Shown here: piece after piece, positions 23,489 through 34,559 of the stretch
Layout of the letters: each line of letters starts with the position of its first letter
Position numbering within the stretch: the first letter of the stretch is position 1
NCBI GenBank assembly: GCA_029237695.1
Contig: CM055265.1
Span: 40,913,840 to 40,977,839 of the forward strand
DNA length: 64,000 nucleotides
From: Conchocele bisecta
Taxonomy: Eukaryota > Mollusca > Bivalvia > Lucinida > Thyasiridae
Direction: 5' to 3'
The notes under the pieces: model-generated
What the model saw: the letters and a program-made list of their open reading frames with translations, nothing else
The model's database searches: none
What the model was told of the DNA's origin: nothing
Made by a program: the position numbers and the translations under genes

Positions 23489-25012
23489 TTATTGCGAACA
23501 TATTCTGCGTTTGAGCAAAAGAGCGCTATGTTTACTATTCAGAGGTTCTGGCTTGGAGGCTGTTTGAGGTTCATTGCTTCTCAGCTGTACCGGAGGCGCT
23601 AGAACATTGGGACCTTGCTTACATTGGACTTTACGTTTCGGTTTTTTTGTTTGACGACTACCAAATGTTCCGTTCCTGTTAAAAGTTTTTGATTGTTTTT
23701 GTGTAAGGGGCATATTGTATGTTTTGTTCTTATTATATTTAGCGCACTTGTTTGTATCCTCCATCGGGCTACCCGTTGGACTGGCATTTGGGGTGAATGT
23801 TTTAATGTTGTTGGTTGCTGCTTCTGTGTGTTGTTTCGTAACACTTCTATGACCTTCTGTTATGTTATATGTGTTAATGTTGTCGCTGAAACTATTTTGT
23901 GATATATTTAATAAGCATAGAGGTGATGACGCTGGTGCGGATTTGTTGAGGCTATTGTTTGCGACTGGGCAGCAAGGACTTTTTGCGCAGTCCATTCTGA
24001 TGCGATGTGACATTTCGGGTTCCATTTCAATTGTTATGCCGAGTTCCGCCGCCAGTTCTAGTATTGTTGTGTCTCTTTCCATTATTAATCCAGCATGTTT
24101 GCGATTACTCGTAGCTATCGATGGATGCAGGGGTTCAGTATTGTTATTTCTTCTTTGTTTAGTGGGTGGGGGTGAGGTAGGGTTTTGTCTGGGTGTCGTG
24201 TTCACGTGTTGAATAATAGCGGCAGTAACTTCGGGGGTGTGAACTGTCCTATTTTGTACATGGGACTCTGCTATGTGACCTATTATTCATTTTGTTTTAA
24301 TTCCTAAATGAGATTATAATGTTGTTTCTATCACCGCTATTAGATCCAAAAGTTGACTTTTGGCATGTGTATCCATGGATGGTGATTCAGATGCCCCTTT
24401 GCGTTTGTTGTATTGTGGTGTGGCTGGGATAGTTGAATATTGGCCGTTTTGTTGTTGTATAGGTAGATTAGTGGTGGCATGAACATGTGTGGTATTGGTC
24501 GAAGTGTGTGTTTGCAGTTGTTCCTTGAGTGCGTCACGCGTTAGTTGTCTTGTTTGATTTTTGTGATTAATGTGCGTCTTGTATTTAAGAAATATCGGGC
24601 AGTGTGTAATTCTGCTACAAAGCAATTGTTGCAGAAATCGTTGTCCCTCGTGTAGTTAGCTGTGCAATCCTTATAGAAGTGTGCATGCATACCCACACAT
24701 TGGGCAGTTGACAAAATTGTTTCTGCAAGCGTCTTGTCGGTGACCAAACTGCTGGCATTTATTGCAGCGAATTGGTCGTTGAATTGTGATGCCAATATCG
24801 ATTGGGTCAGTTTGTGTGTTGTTGTTTGTCTGTTTGTCAGGTATTGTGTCTGTGACTGGTTCCACAGTTGATTGACGTGATGGTGGGGTAGTCTGTGTGA
24901 TACATGTATGTGGTTGCTTTGCCTCTGGTGATTTACTACTAGGCGATAGTGAGTCTGACATGTCCTGTTCCCTAGTTCTATTTTTCGTATTAGGTGTGTT
25001 GAGTTGTGCCAT
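23489..25012 (-). pseudogene. LINE ORF1 (gag-like) with CCHC knuckles, frameshifted
   Basis: The reading starts MAQLNTPNTKNRTREQDMSD. The first knuckle, CNKCQQFGHRQDAC, lies near 24,770. The next, CVGMHAHFYKDC, lies one frame away near 24,700. Then come DNDFCNNC and CPIFLKYKTHINHKNQTRQL near 24,600-24,540 in further frames. The C-terminal part (24,205-23,489) is open and rich in S, T, N and P, with ERDTTILELAAELGI near 24,070. Nucleic-acid-binding knuckles in ORF1 are usual for I and Jockey type LINEs. A stop region at 24,205-24,314 separates the two parts, and at least three indels are needed for continuity. Confidence 0.75.
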
Positions 25013-26090
25013 TATTTAACTTTAACCGAAGATGGGAAACGAATATTTTTGATAATAAGTAATAATAAGTAATTTCACAGTTGTATTGTTTTCTGTACGT
25101 TGGCGCCTGGACTATATATAGTATATGCTTCTAAAGTGTAATTTCTGCTATATAGCTGTCTATATATCTGTCTATATTGTCTATTTATATAAGAAGTACT
25201 AACAAGTAATAATCATTAATTTAACAGTAGATAGACTATAGATAGTAATGTGCTACTGTGATGCAATATATATTGACTATTCCAGTAATATTTTAATTTA
25301 TATAAACAAGTATATATAAGTATATATTTAGTTCTGATTATTATTGGCAAAATAAATTGAATTAGGATAAGTTAAATTAAATTTTACTAATCAAATTAAA
25401 TAATAAATAATTATGGATCCCTACGTACAAAGAATCCACTGAGAAGAATAAATATACTCACAATATCACCTCACAGTGGCAACGTATGTGCTGAGTTATA
25501 CTTACGCGTGCGAGCCTAGTACAACAATAGGGATCACCTTACCTGTATTGCCGTGGTAAGCTGTGGTAAGCTGTGCTTTGTATTCAGTGTAGATGGCTAT
25601 TATTAGTAGTATTTATTGATGTGGTCGGATTTGCACCACAGTGCTGAGAAAAGAGACCCTATGCTATGCAGAACCACTATAAATCCCGTGTTTTTTTCTC
25701 AATTTAATCTACACATATCACTATACAGAGCAGAGCCAGAAATAATAAATTAATACATTTACTTGATTGTTGCTGCTAAGGTGTAGTACGTCGTTACTAG
25801 CTGGTAATAAAGTGATATATTGAAAGTACTCACAAGATTTGATGTTTTGCGATCGATTGCTATCAGAGCGATATAATGCGACTGTTCTGGTCAACGAAAT
25901 AAATCACACATTCATTGTCTACATGTGCTGTATTTAGTCAAATATATAAAAGACTATTATTATCGGCTATAACGAGTTGTTATTGTGTTGTATCCCCACT
26001 AAAATACAACGGGTTAGATAATGGGCCTTTGTCTACATAAAGGTGTGAAAAACATCCATGGTAATTGATAATATATACAAACCATACACA
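25013..26090. other. AT-rich sequence upstream of LINE ORF1; 5' UTR or host flank
   Basis: No coding similarity. Many short TATAT runs lie at 25,115-25,400. I could not see a target duplication that would fix the 5' boundary of the LINE, so how much of this belongs to it is unknown. Confidence 0.35.
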
Positions 26091-26170
26091 GCCGTTTAGT
26101 AGGGGCCGTTTTGACCAAATTTCCAAAACTTGGGGGCCGTTTTGACCAAATCCGGGCCGTTTTGCAATAT
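26091..26170. repeat. Repeated GGGGGCCGTTTTGACC phrase, possible transposon terminus
   Basis: The phrase gggccgttttgaccaaat occurs twice, with a third partial copy (gggccgttttgca). It resembles, in inverse orientation, the aacgcccccaa repeats at 5605-5670. Confidence 0.4.
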
Positions 26171-27014
26171 CATCTGCATATAGTAATAAAAACAATTTTA
26201 GTGAGTCTATATTTATACCACTAGCACATTTTTCGACATAGTCATGTTCTACATCACTTGTATGCAAATAAGAATGGTGATAGCTATAGACATTCGCCTT
26301 GTCGCGATCGGGATATGTTTTATTTGTGTCATGTTTGTTATTCAGTCAAATAGCCTACACGTAGTGAGCTCGATGAATCAATCTCGTGATTTAGCATTAC
26401 CGTACCTCCAAGAAATTGTATTTCTACATCTTGGTTTAGGTAGCCGTGTTGGACGATTATCAAAAACAGTCTGGGTTCTGGTACGTTTGAATGACCCTGC
26501 ATGGACAGAACTCGGCAAACAATATTACATTGCAGTGTCGTGAAAAGATAACACATGCATGGAAAACAACAAGTAACTAACAGCCTTAATTTACCAGAAC
26601 AGACCACTGTCTGTCATGGCGTTCATGACAGATTGGCTTTATAATTGTTTATGTTACCAGCAAGCTTTCTGTATGCTTTCTCCTGCCGTCCTGGCAATCT
26701 GGGTTGATTCCACATTAAAAGCAGTCATCACTTGGTTAACTGTCTGTTATCATGCTGGCCGTGTGTCCTAGCAAATCACATTACCAGTAGTTTTTTAGGA
26801 CGGGTACAGACATAGACTTACACACATGCATGGTATATTGAAATCCTTGGTACAGGTAAGGCATCCGTGCGTTACTCCATTAGTCGTTGTTGACGAAAAA
26901 TCAGCGGCTGAATTCAGGTATACAACAACAACAACAACTTTGGCGGAATTATATAAATTGATAAACACACAGCACGAGTAATTAGCTGTCAGATGTAATA
27001 CCATATACCGACAG
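26171..27014. other. No gene seen; upstream region of CHTF8
   Basis: A 99-codon open frame at 26,244-26,543 has no recognisable similarity. The region should contain the CHTF8 promoter and 5' UTR, but I see no motif strong enough to mark a start site. Confidence 0.35.
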
Positions 27015-30000
27015 ATGGTTCAAATGCTAATAAAACTGTAAGTTAAAGCGTTGTAAATATTCGATTAAAGAGCATAGTAGTGTGAATACGCTGAATGGTT
27101 GAACAGTCATTAGATTACGTGAACCCAGGTTCAAATAAATTTGGCAAATATTTTGAAATAATTCGGACCACCACCCTTTCAATTATTTTCATAGATCACG
27201 ACCCCTCCCCACACACAATTAGTTCCGTTGAAAGCCCAACTATGAAAGCCCAACTATCAATTCCGTTGAAGCGTAACTATGAATTACAATCGTACCTTCA
27301 ATCGTCAAAGCTTTCAGGCTGTAGTTGACACACATGAAGTATTGATTCAATGATTGTTTACTCGTCTTGTATATTTGTCACTAATGACAAGTAGTATTTG
27401 TCGTTATATACCAGCAGAATCATCAATGTCGCAACTACCACCTCAGTAGGTACAAATAAATTCACATGGTTTGTCTCATTTGCATATACATTGTATTGTT
27501 ACTGTGTAATTACAGTAATAATTGTAACAAAGGTAGTTTCCCCCATGTTACATTTGATGCATGTCTACCTTGTATGCGTGACAGGTCGGGCCAGGAGGAC
27601 GGCAAGGTGAAGGAGTGGGCGATATTGGAGTTACAGGGCAGCCTGGAGACTCGACACCCAGTCCCCCTCAGTGGCCGACATATTGGCGACCTCCATTTCA
27701 CACATAAGGTGGGAGCATAGGTGGGCAGCTTGGTATTGCTGTATAAACTGCTGTGTTACTTGCGAACAGTCCGGTACGGGAGTAGATTGCTAGAGTTAAT
27801 GTTTGCAACTACATGTATTACTTGCTGGCTTGCGAGTTGGGTAATGCCATTTGCTGTAATATTTGTAGATAGGTTTCCAACTCTGGGTTGAACTCAACCT
27901 CGTATTGTACCAAAAACTACTTGCGAACAGTAACTCTTGCAATGTACTCCCGTACCGTCTGTAGCCAATTACGATTCCACTGATAGGCCATTAGGGTTTG
28001 ACTGTTAATTGTGAAAGATTTATATATTTATGCCCCACCACAATAGTGGAGGGGGCATTTAGTGTTACCCTTGTCTGTCCCGTCCATTGATCCGTCATCA
28101 ACCTTGTGACTCGTAAAACTTTTAAACCATATTTCAATTTTTGATTCGACCCCCAGTCATGGATTTCGACTTAGAATTTGGCAATTTTGCCTTCTGATTC
28201 ATAAAACTTTTAAACCGTAATAGCTACATACCTGAAACTCGGTATGTAGCTTCCTTATGATGAGTAGATGTGCAAAGTTTATTTTGATTTTTGATTCGAC
28301 CCCGGTCATGCATTACCTCCCCTTTTTCGACTTGGAATTTGGCAATTTTTCCTAGTGATTCTTTAAACCGTAATAGCTACAGACCTGAAACTCGGTATGT
28401 AGTTTCCGTATGATGAATAGATGCGCAAAGTTTATTTCGATTTTTTATTCGACCCTGGGGTCATGGATTATCTTCACATTTTCTGTTTAGAATTTTCCAA
28501 TATTGGTCGTAAAACTTTTAAACCCTAATAGCTACACATCTGAAACTTGGTATGTAGCTTCTTTATGATGAGTAGATGCGCAAAGTTTATTTAGATTTTT
28601 AGCTCACCTGAGCGAAGCTCATGTGAGCTATTGTTACCGCAATGTGTCCGTCGTCGTCCGTCGTCGTCGTCCGTGAACATTTTCAAACGTCTTCTCCTCG
28701 GTAACCATTGGGCCTATGGTCACCAAACTTCATGGTCATGGTCCTTAGGTAGGGGGATTACAAAATTGTTAAAATGACGTCATTACGTAATCCAAGATGG
28801 CCGCCATCTAAAAATAGCACAAATTCTTAAAAAATCTTCTTCTCAAGAACCGCCAACCGGATTTCGACAAAACTTGGTAGGAATGATCGATGTACATTGC
28901 TCTTTCAAAGTTGTTAAAATGGTGACCCTGGGGTTAAAAATGGGCGTGGCCCGTGGGGTCAAATTGGGGTCAAATTTTATTTTTGACTGAATATGGTCAT
29001 TTCATATATCAAATTGAAGGTATCAATGAGGCGATCACTCTGGTGCATTTTTTGTCGAAATCGGATTGTTATGTCATCCAAGATGGCCGCCGAAAGGTCA
29101 AAAGGTCGTTCTTTTATTAGAGATTTCAAAATTCTTCTTCACATGAACCGCTTGGCCCATGGTAGCCAAACTTAAAAGTTATGGTCCATGGGTGAAGCCT
29201 TTTCAGATTTGTTAAAATAGAGGTCATCGCTAATCCAAGATGGCCGCCGTCTAAAAATAGCATAAATTCTTAAAAAATCTTCTTCTCATGAACCGCTTGC
29301 CGGATTTCGACGAAACTTGGTAGGAATGATCGATGTACATTGCTCTTTCAAAGTTGTTAAAATGGTGACCCCGGGGTCAAAAATGGGCATGGCCCGTGGG
29401 GTCAAATTGGGGTCAAATTTTATTTTTGACCGAATATGGTCATGTCATATATCGAAGGTATCAATGAGGCGATCACTCTGGTGCATTTTCTTAAACTTCG
29501 AAAAGTTAACTTAAAAGTTATGGTCCATGGGTGAAGCCTTTTCAGATTTGTTAAAATGGAGGTCATCGCTAATCCAAGATGGCCGCCGTCTAAAAATAGC
29601 ATAAATTCTTAAAAAATCTTCTTCTCATGAACCGCTTGCCGGATTTCGACGAAAGTTGTTAAAATGGTGACCCCGGGGTCAAAAATGGGCATGGCCCGTG
29701 GGGTCAAATTTTATTTTTGACCGAATATGGTCATGTCATATATCAAATTGAAGGTATCAATGAGGCGATCACTCTGGTGCATTTTCTGTCGAAATCGGAT
29801 TGTTATGTCATCCAAGATGGCCGCCGAAAGGTCAAAAGGTCGTTCTTTTATTAGAGATTTCAAAATTCTTCTTCACATGAACCGCTTGGCCCATGGTAGC
29901 CAAACTTAAAAGTTATGGTCCATGTGTGAAGCCTTTTCAGATTTGTTAAAATGGAGGTCATCGCTAATCCAAGATGGCCGCCGTCTGAAAATAGCATAAA

Positions 30001-31933
30001 TTCTTAAAAAATCTTCTTCTCAGGAACCGCTAGCCGGATTTCGACGAAACTTGGTAGGAATGATCGATGTACAATGCTCTTTCAAAGTTGTTAAAATGGT
30101 GACCCCGGGGTCAAAAATGGGCGTGGCCCGTGGTGTCAAATTTTATTTTTGACCGAATATGGTCATGTTATATATCAAATCGAAGGTATCAATGAGGCGA
30201 TCACTCTGGTACATTTTTTGTCCAAATCGGATTGTTATGTCATCCAAGATGGCCGCCGAAATGTCAAAAGGTCGTTCTTTTATTAGAGATTTCAAAATTC
30301 TTCTTCACATGAACCGCTTGGCCCATGGTAGCCAAACTTAAAAGTTATGGTCCATGGGTGAAGCCTTTTCAGATTTGTTAAAATGGAGGTCATCGCTAAT
30401 CCAAGATGGCCGCCATCTAAAAATAGCATAAATTCTTAAAAAATCTTCTCATGAACCGCTAGCCGGATTTCGACGAAACTTGGTAGAAATGATTGATGTA
30501 CATTGCTCTTTGAAAGTTGTTAAAATGGTGACCCCGGGGTCAAAAATGGGGGTGGCCCGTGGGGTCAAATTTTATTTTTGAATGAATATGGTCATGTCAT
30601 ATATCAAATTGAAGGTATCAATGAGGCGATCACTCTGGTGCAATATTTGTCGGAATCGGATGATTATGTCATCCATGATGGCCACCAAAAGGTCCATTTA
30701 TTCAAGATTTTTAACGTCTTTTTCTCAGGAACCACATGGCCGATGCTGGGTGAAGCATTTTCAGATTTTGTAAAATGAGAGTCATCGCTTAATCCAAGAT
30801 GACCGCCATCTAAAAATAGCACAATTTTTTTAAAACACATGAACTCAATGTCACATGCTCCTCTGGTGTTCATGGAATCAGGTGAGCGAATTAGGGCCAT
30901 CATGGCCCTCTTGTTTTAATTCAATTAGAATTTGGCAATATTGTCTTGTAACTCATAAAACTTTTAAACCGTAATAGCTACAGACAGACCTGAAACTTGG
31001 TATGTAGCTTCCTTATGATGAGTAGATGTGCAGTTTGATTGTTGATTCGACACCCAGGTCATGGATTGTCTCCCCTTTTCAACTTGGAATTTTGCCTCGT
31101 TTATTATCAAAGCGATATGTGGGGCAGCCATGTTCTATGAACACATTTTCTAGTTTTTAACTAAAATGAGTCAACATTATGATAAATTTACATACGTAGA
31201 TGACCTGATAAAGTAAATTTAAGCTAGAATCAACAAGCGACTCAGTCAGGGACGTCCAAATTGAACGTGTAAAAGTTAATATGGCGTCCATTTTCCGAAA
31301 AGGCAAAAATTATTTTGCCAGAAAATGTCTAATGATGTCTGATATAAATAATAGTTTGTGCCTACTGAGTGGGATGTACCTTTAACTCTTTGCATGCTGG
31401 GAAACATGTGGGCTATAAATAGTTCAAAACTTGCGGACAAAAAATCATATTTTTTTGCATTTCTCCCCGTAACCATCATGAATATGTCTTGGAATTTCAT
31501 TAGAATTGAGTCCTCAGAAAATGAAATTCCAAGACATATTTACAGAGAGAAATAAAAAATATACTCCTAATTCGTCTGGCGGATATTTTCACCGCTAGCA
31601 TGCAAAGAGTTAAAGAAGCTTGTCAGAGTTTCTCCAATCTGCCACCCGGACAGGCCTAATTTTCTTGTTTATTTTTATTTTGCACCGTGATTTACCATTA
31701 CATGCCTCTGTTTATTGCAGGATGTTCCTGTGTTGATAATTGGTCACCACATTTTGTATGGGAAGGTGGCCACGCTAGAGAAGCCGTATGGAGTCATGGT
31801 GAAGCACTGCGACGAGTCCAGCATGGACACAGATGCCCAAGTGAACTATAATGTGGTAGCTGTCGTGAAGAAAAAACTTCTGTTTAAAACGAGACCAAAA
31901 CCCATTATTGCAAATGTGCCAAAGAAGTTATGA
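27015..31933 (+). CDS. CHTF8: CHTF8, chromosome transmission fidelity protein 8 (three coding exons)
   Basis: Coding exons are 27,015-27,037, 27,585-27,708 and 31,721-31,933, giving a 119-residue protein (human CHTF8 is 121). Exon 1 is only 23 nt and encodes MVQMLIK plus two bases, followed by donor gtaagt. Exon 2 begins after ...gcgtgacag, completes a leucine codon, reads [20 protein letters not shown] through IGDLHFTHK, and ends before gtggga in phase 0. Exon 3 begins after tttattgcag, reads [26 protein letters not shown] and [18 protein letters not shown], then TGA. These blocks are hallmarks of Ctf8, a small subunit of the alternative clamp loader (CTF18-DSCC1-CHTF8-RFC) acting in PCNA loading and sister-chromatid cohesion in the nucleus. 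All splice sites are GT-AG and the frame is clean. Intron 2 (4.0 kb) is mostly repeat. Confidence 0.93.
28030..31125 (+). mobile_element. Tandem-core element E4 in CHTF8 intron 2
   Basis: It starts with a hairpin, atgccccacca then caat then agtggagggggcat (28,030-28,058), followed by a short decayed cgtc/cgtcc run. Core units of roughly 150 bp follow with gtaaaacttttaaaccgtaa, ggtatgtagcttccttatga and ttgattcgacccc. It is interrupted by E5 at 28,601-30,917 and resumes with tgcc-type core, ending near gtggggca at 31,118-31,125. Core units are clearly related to those of E2 (8.7-10.8 kb). Confidence 0.65.
28601..30917 (+). mobile_element. Tandem-core element E5 (AGCTCACCTGAGC family), nested in E4
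   Basis: The left end is a perfect hairpin start, agctcac...gtgagct (28,601-28,629), followed by a (GTC)n/(CGT)n run at 28,648-28,672. About five core units of up to 430 bp follow, with gccggatttcgacgaaactt, ggtgaccccggggtcaaaaa and tccaagatggccgccg; one unit has an internal deletion near 29,490. The right end has tcaggtgag, the inverse of the left-end ctcacctga, and a second hairpin gggccatcatggccc (30,894-30,908) eight to ten bases from the boundary. Subterminal inverse repeats plus a 3' hairpin fit non-autonomous Helentron-like elements; this is inference. Confidence 0.7.
31382..31613. mobile_element. TTAA-flanked palindromic MITE (family B1) in CHTF8 intron 2
   Basis: TTAA at both ends encloses CTCTTTGCATGCTGGGAAA and the inverse AGCATGCAAAGAG. 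A central hairpin reads cttggaatttcattagaatt and its inverse. The TTAA duplication and CYCTT start fit piggyBac-like non-autonomous elements. It ends about 107 bp before CHTF8 exon 3. Confidence 0.8.
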
Positions 31934-31992
31934 TGCAGTGAAAATTAAGCCATATGTGATAAACTACAGATGCCAGTCGATTACGTTATCAC

Positions 31993-32500
31993 CAGTAGCC
32001 TATTTCATCAATATTGCAAAGTATACTTTACTAGCAAAGTATACTTTGAGGGAGTAATCATTTATTTTTCCTGAAATGCATTATTTCATATAGAACTAAC
32101 AAATGCATATATTTCATGATTAAAAGTATGCAGAATTATTATACTGAATTTATTACATTATCACAGCCAAATTGGCTGTGATAATGTAATAAATTCAGTA
32201 TAATAAAAATTAATAAATTTATAAAATCTAAAATTTCTCCCTCAAAGTATACTTTGCTACTAAAGTATACTTTGCAATGTTGATGAAATCACAGGTGGAA
32301 GACTCGGACCTATGACACCAAAAAAAATGCCTATTAAAAAAATCCCATTACCCCACCCACTTGGTCTCGTACAGTACCATATGCTATATATTAGCGTATG
32401 GTACTGTACGAGACCAAGTGGGTGGGGTAATGGGATTTTTTTAATAGGCATTTTGGTGTCATAGGTCCGAGTCTTCCACCTGTGGATGAAATAGGCTACA
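31993..32500. mobile_element. Palindromic MITE (family A) 3' of CHTF8, interrupted
   Basis: Inverted ends are agtagcctatttcatcaa and the inverse gatgaaataggctac. Inside are paired aaagtatacttt motifs and a central hairpin tattacattatcacagcc and its inverse. It starts 60 bp after the CHTF8 stop, so it probably lies in the 3' UTR. It is split by a second MITE at 32,290-32,484. Confidence 0.85.
32290..32484. mobile_element. 195-bp hAT-type MITE nested in the family A MITE
   Basis: GATGAAAT is duplicated exactly at 32,282-32,289 and 32,485-32,492, an 8-bp target duplication typical of hAT elements. The insert is a near-perfect palindrome starting CACAGGTGGAAGACTCGGAC, with internal ccccacccacttggtctcgt and its inverse. 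Related diverged copies lie at 41,609-41,800, 52,062-52,245 and 60,751-60,938. Confidence 0.9.
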
Positions 32501-32575
32501 GTTAACACTTGACAATCCTGCTACTGTAGTGTTTGATAATGGTTCACACTGTTCACCATTCAGTCAAGGAAGCAG

Positions 32576-32814
32576 GGGCCATTTCACTAAACTTTGTTCG
32601 ATAAAAATGTTTGTACAAAGATATTTTTAGTTTTACTTAATTCACTAATGCGGTGCACTAACATTATAACTTACTACCTACATGTACATGTAACGGTCAG
32701 TAAATTCGAATGAATCCACAAAATATATCTCAAAATCAGCTGCTAATGCGACCTTTGTTTTAATTTTGCACTTACAAACTTCTTAGTCGTACAAAGTTTA
32801 GTGAAACGGGCCCC
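32576..32814. mobile_element. Harbinger-type MITE
   Basis: The ends are GGGCCATTTCACTAAACTTT and the inverse aaagtttagtgaaacgggcc, with CAG at 32,573 and 32,815. It has the same termini as the two large Harbinger elements at 13.6-18.7 kb, with only AT-rich filler inside. Confidence 0.85.
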
Positions 32815-33149
32815 CAGGACTATTACTTTGGCAACTGAAACATTTCATCTTCACCAGGATGTGATATTTTGTCACCAGTGTTGTCTTTGCATCGAAAGAG
32901 TCTGATCCTATTCTACTGCCTGTTCCACGTTTTGCTGCCGACAAATTGTTGGCTATTACACACATCAAATCTAAAAAATATTTAAATGCAAGTACTTTTT
33001 CATCAATAATAAAAGAAGTCACCCTCCTCAAACGTATTTATTTGATGAAATTCCATCAAATAATGATTTTATTGCGAAAAAACAATTTTGCTATGGGAAT
33101 TTAACAAAAAAAATGTTGTGGACCAATTTGTTTTCTTAGTTACATTATT

Positions 33150-33790
33150 ATACGACCGTTTTTAAAAAACCGTACGTACATGTATTATGTTTTACCGTGG
33201 GGCGGGCGGCGGTATTGAAGATGTGCACTTTGATGTTTTTATGCCGAAAAAATATTTTTTAACAGAAATATCACCTTTTTAACAGAAATATCACCTTTTT
33301 AACTTAGCCATTTTTTCTACATTTTTGTATACAATTCTATATAGGGTACAGAGTTTGTGTACACAATTCCTCTGAAACCGTTCAGTCGATCAATCTGAAA
33401 CTATACACACGTCTTCTACACATATTGAAGATGTGTACCTTGGTCTTTTTATGCGAAAAAAATATTTTTTTAACAAAAATATCACCTTTTTAACCTAGCC
33501 ATTTTTTCTACATTTTTGTATACAATTCTATATAGGGTACATAGTTTGTGTACAAAACTCCTCTGAAAGAGTTCCATCATTTGATCTGAAACTATACACA
33601 CATCTTATACACATATTGTAAATGTGCACCTTGATGTTTTTATGCTGAAATATTTTTTTTTGAACATATTGAAGATGTGCACCTTGGTGTTTTTATGCCG
33701 AAAACATATTTTTTAACAAAAATATCACCTTTTTAACTTAGCTATTGTTTCTACATTTGTTGTATCCTTTTTAACTTAGCCATTTTTTTA
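33150..33790 (+). repeat. Tandem-core block with ACCG hairpin start
   Basis: It begins with a hairpin accgtttttaaaaaaccgt (33,157-33,175), then acgtac and a gggcgggcggcgg run. Units of about 190 bp follow with gaagatgtgcaccttggtgt, aaaaatatcacctttttaac and ttctatatagggtaca. Units start near 33,218, 33,425 and 33,610, with a shortened one at 33,665. It follows the same order of hairpin, GC-rich short run and core as the other elements here. Confidence 0.6.
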
Positions 33791-34330
33791 GCGCGCCTTC
33801 CGAATAAAGAAGTGCTTATGGCATACCCTCGGTGTCGTAGGCGTCCGTCCGTCTGTCCGTCTGTCTTCAAAAATTATAATGGTCTATATTTTCTGTTTCC
33901 TTGCTAGGATTTGCTTCATATTTCACACACGCATTGCTCCAAGGGTCCTCTACTGCGCTGTGGCAAATCCACGTCCGTGCCGCCCCTTCTAAGCCCAAGG
34001 TCAAGGTCCCATACTTTGTGCATCCCGAAACCTTAACGTTCGGGTAAATGGCCTATATTTTCTGTTTCCTTGCTTGGATTTGCTTGATATTTCACACACG
34101 CATTGCTCCAAGGGTCAAATACTTTGTACGCTCGAAACCTTAACACGCTCTGGTAAATGGCTCATAAATTTTGTTTCCCTTATCCAGCACGTTGTGTTTT
34201 CAAATGTTCCCTCGGTTCCTTTGCTGCCACCGGGCGCGCTTCGTTGTCCTCTGACAACTCTTGTCTACATTATTGTATCCAATTCCCTATCAATTCTACT
34301 TTACACTCTACTTTTCTATCTTTGCCTAAG
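33790..34330 (+). mobile_element. Short tandem-core element E6
   Basis: A gtccgtccgtctgtccgtct microsatellite at 33,842-33,864 is followed by two core units with tttctgtttccttgctagga, cacacgcattgctccaaggg and cccaaggtcaaggtccc. The right end has cctttgctgccaccgggcgc, related to the shared terminus seen in E3 and E7. No coding content. Confidence 0.55.
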
Positions 34331-34559
34331 TTAGTATACACGTTTAGCATAACGAGATGAAGAAATAATGCTATAGACTTTCAAATTCTCATTAATGTTT
34401 CTTGCCTTGGCGACAGCTTCATATTTCTGCATCTTCGCTGTCTGGCCCATATTCGACGGGCGTATTTTTTGACTTTCGACACTCTTGTTGATAATGTTTT
34501 AAGAATGAGCCTTCTTTTTATTTCGTAAAATTTTGTCAAATATTGATTTTATTACAAAA

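Larger units (their letters stand above)
11206..25012 (-). mobile_element. Degenerate I-superfamily-like LINE split by three insertions
   Basis: Pieces on - in order from the right are ORF1 with CCHC knuckles (25,012-23,489), apurinic endonuclease start (23,459-23,145), endonuclease end plus linker (19,864-18,655), linker (16,674-16,567), reverse transcriptase (13,645-12,320) and RNase H plus C-terminal zinc motif (12,244-11,230). The left boundary is a G-run (C-run on the sense strand) at 11,209-11,230. Removing the insertions at 13,646-16,566, 16,675-18,654 and 19,869-23,140 leaves about 5.6 kb, a normal length for this class. At each break the protein resumes: ...KNTAPG with ADKIHY..., GTLP with DSWKEA, and VDVHI with VELKTN. 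Domain order with RNase H points to the I superfamily (I or Nimb-like); the clade is not settled. Several stops and frameshifts make it inactive. Confidence 0.85.

Noticed and set aside
26244..26543. A 99-codon frame upstream of CHTF8
   Set aside because: No recognisable domain; hydrophobic start but no support from context. Left as unassigned sequence.
28993..30341. A 60-residue reading frame repeated four times ([16 protein letters not shown]...)
   Set aside because: It appears once per E5 unit, starts at no recognisable context, and shows no codon-level constraint. It is a by-product of the repeat.
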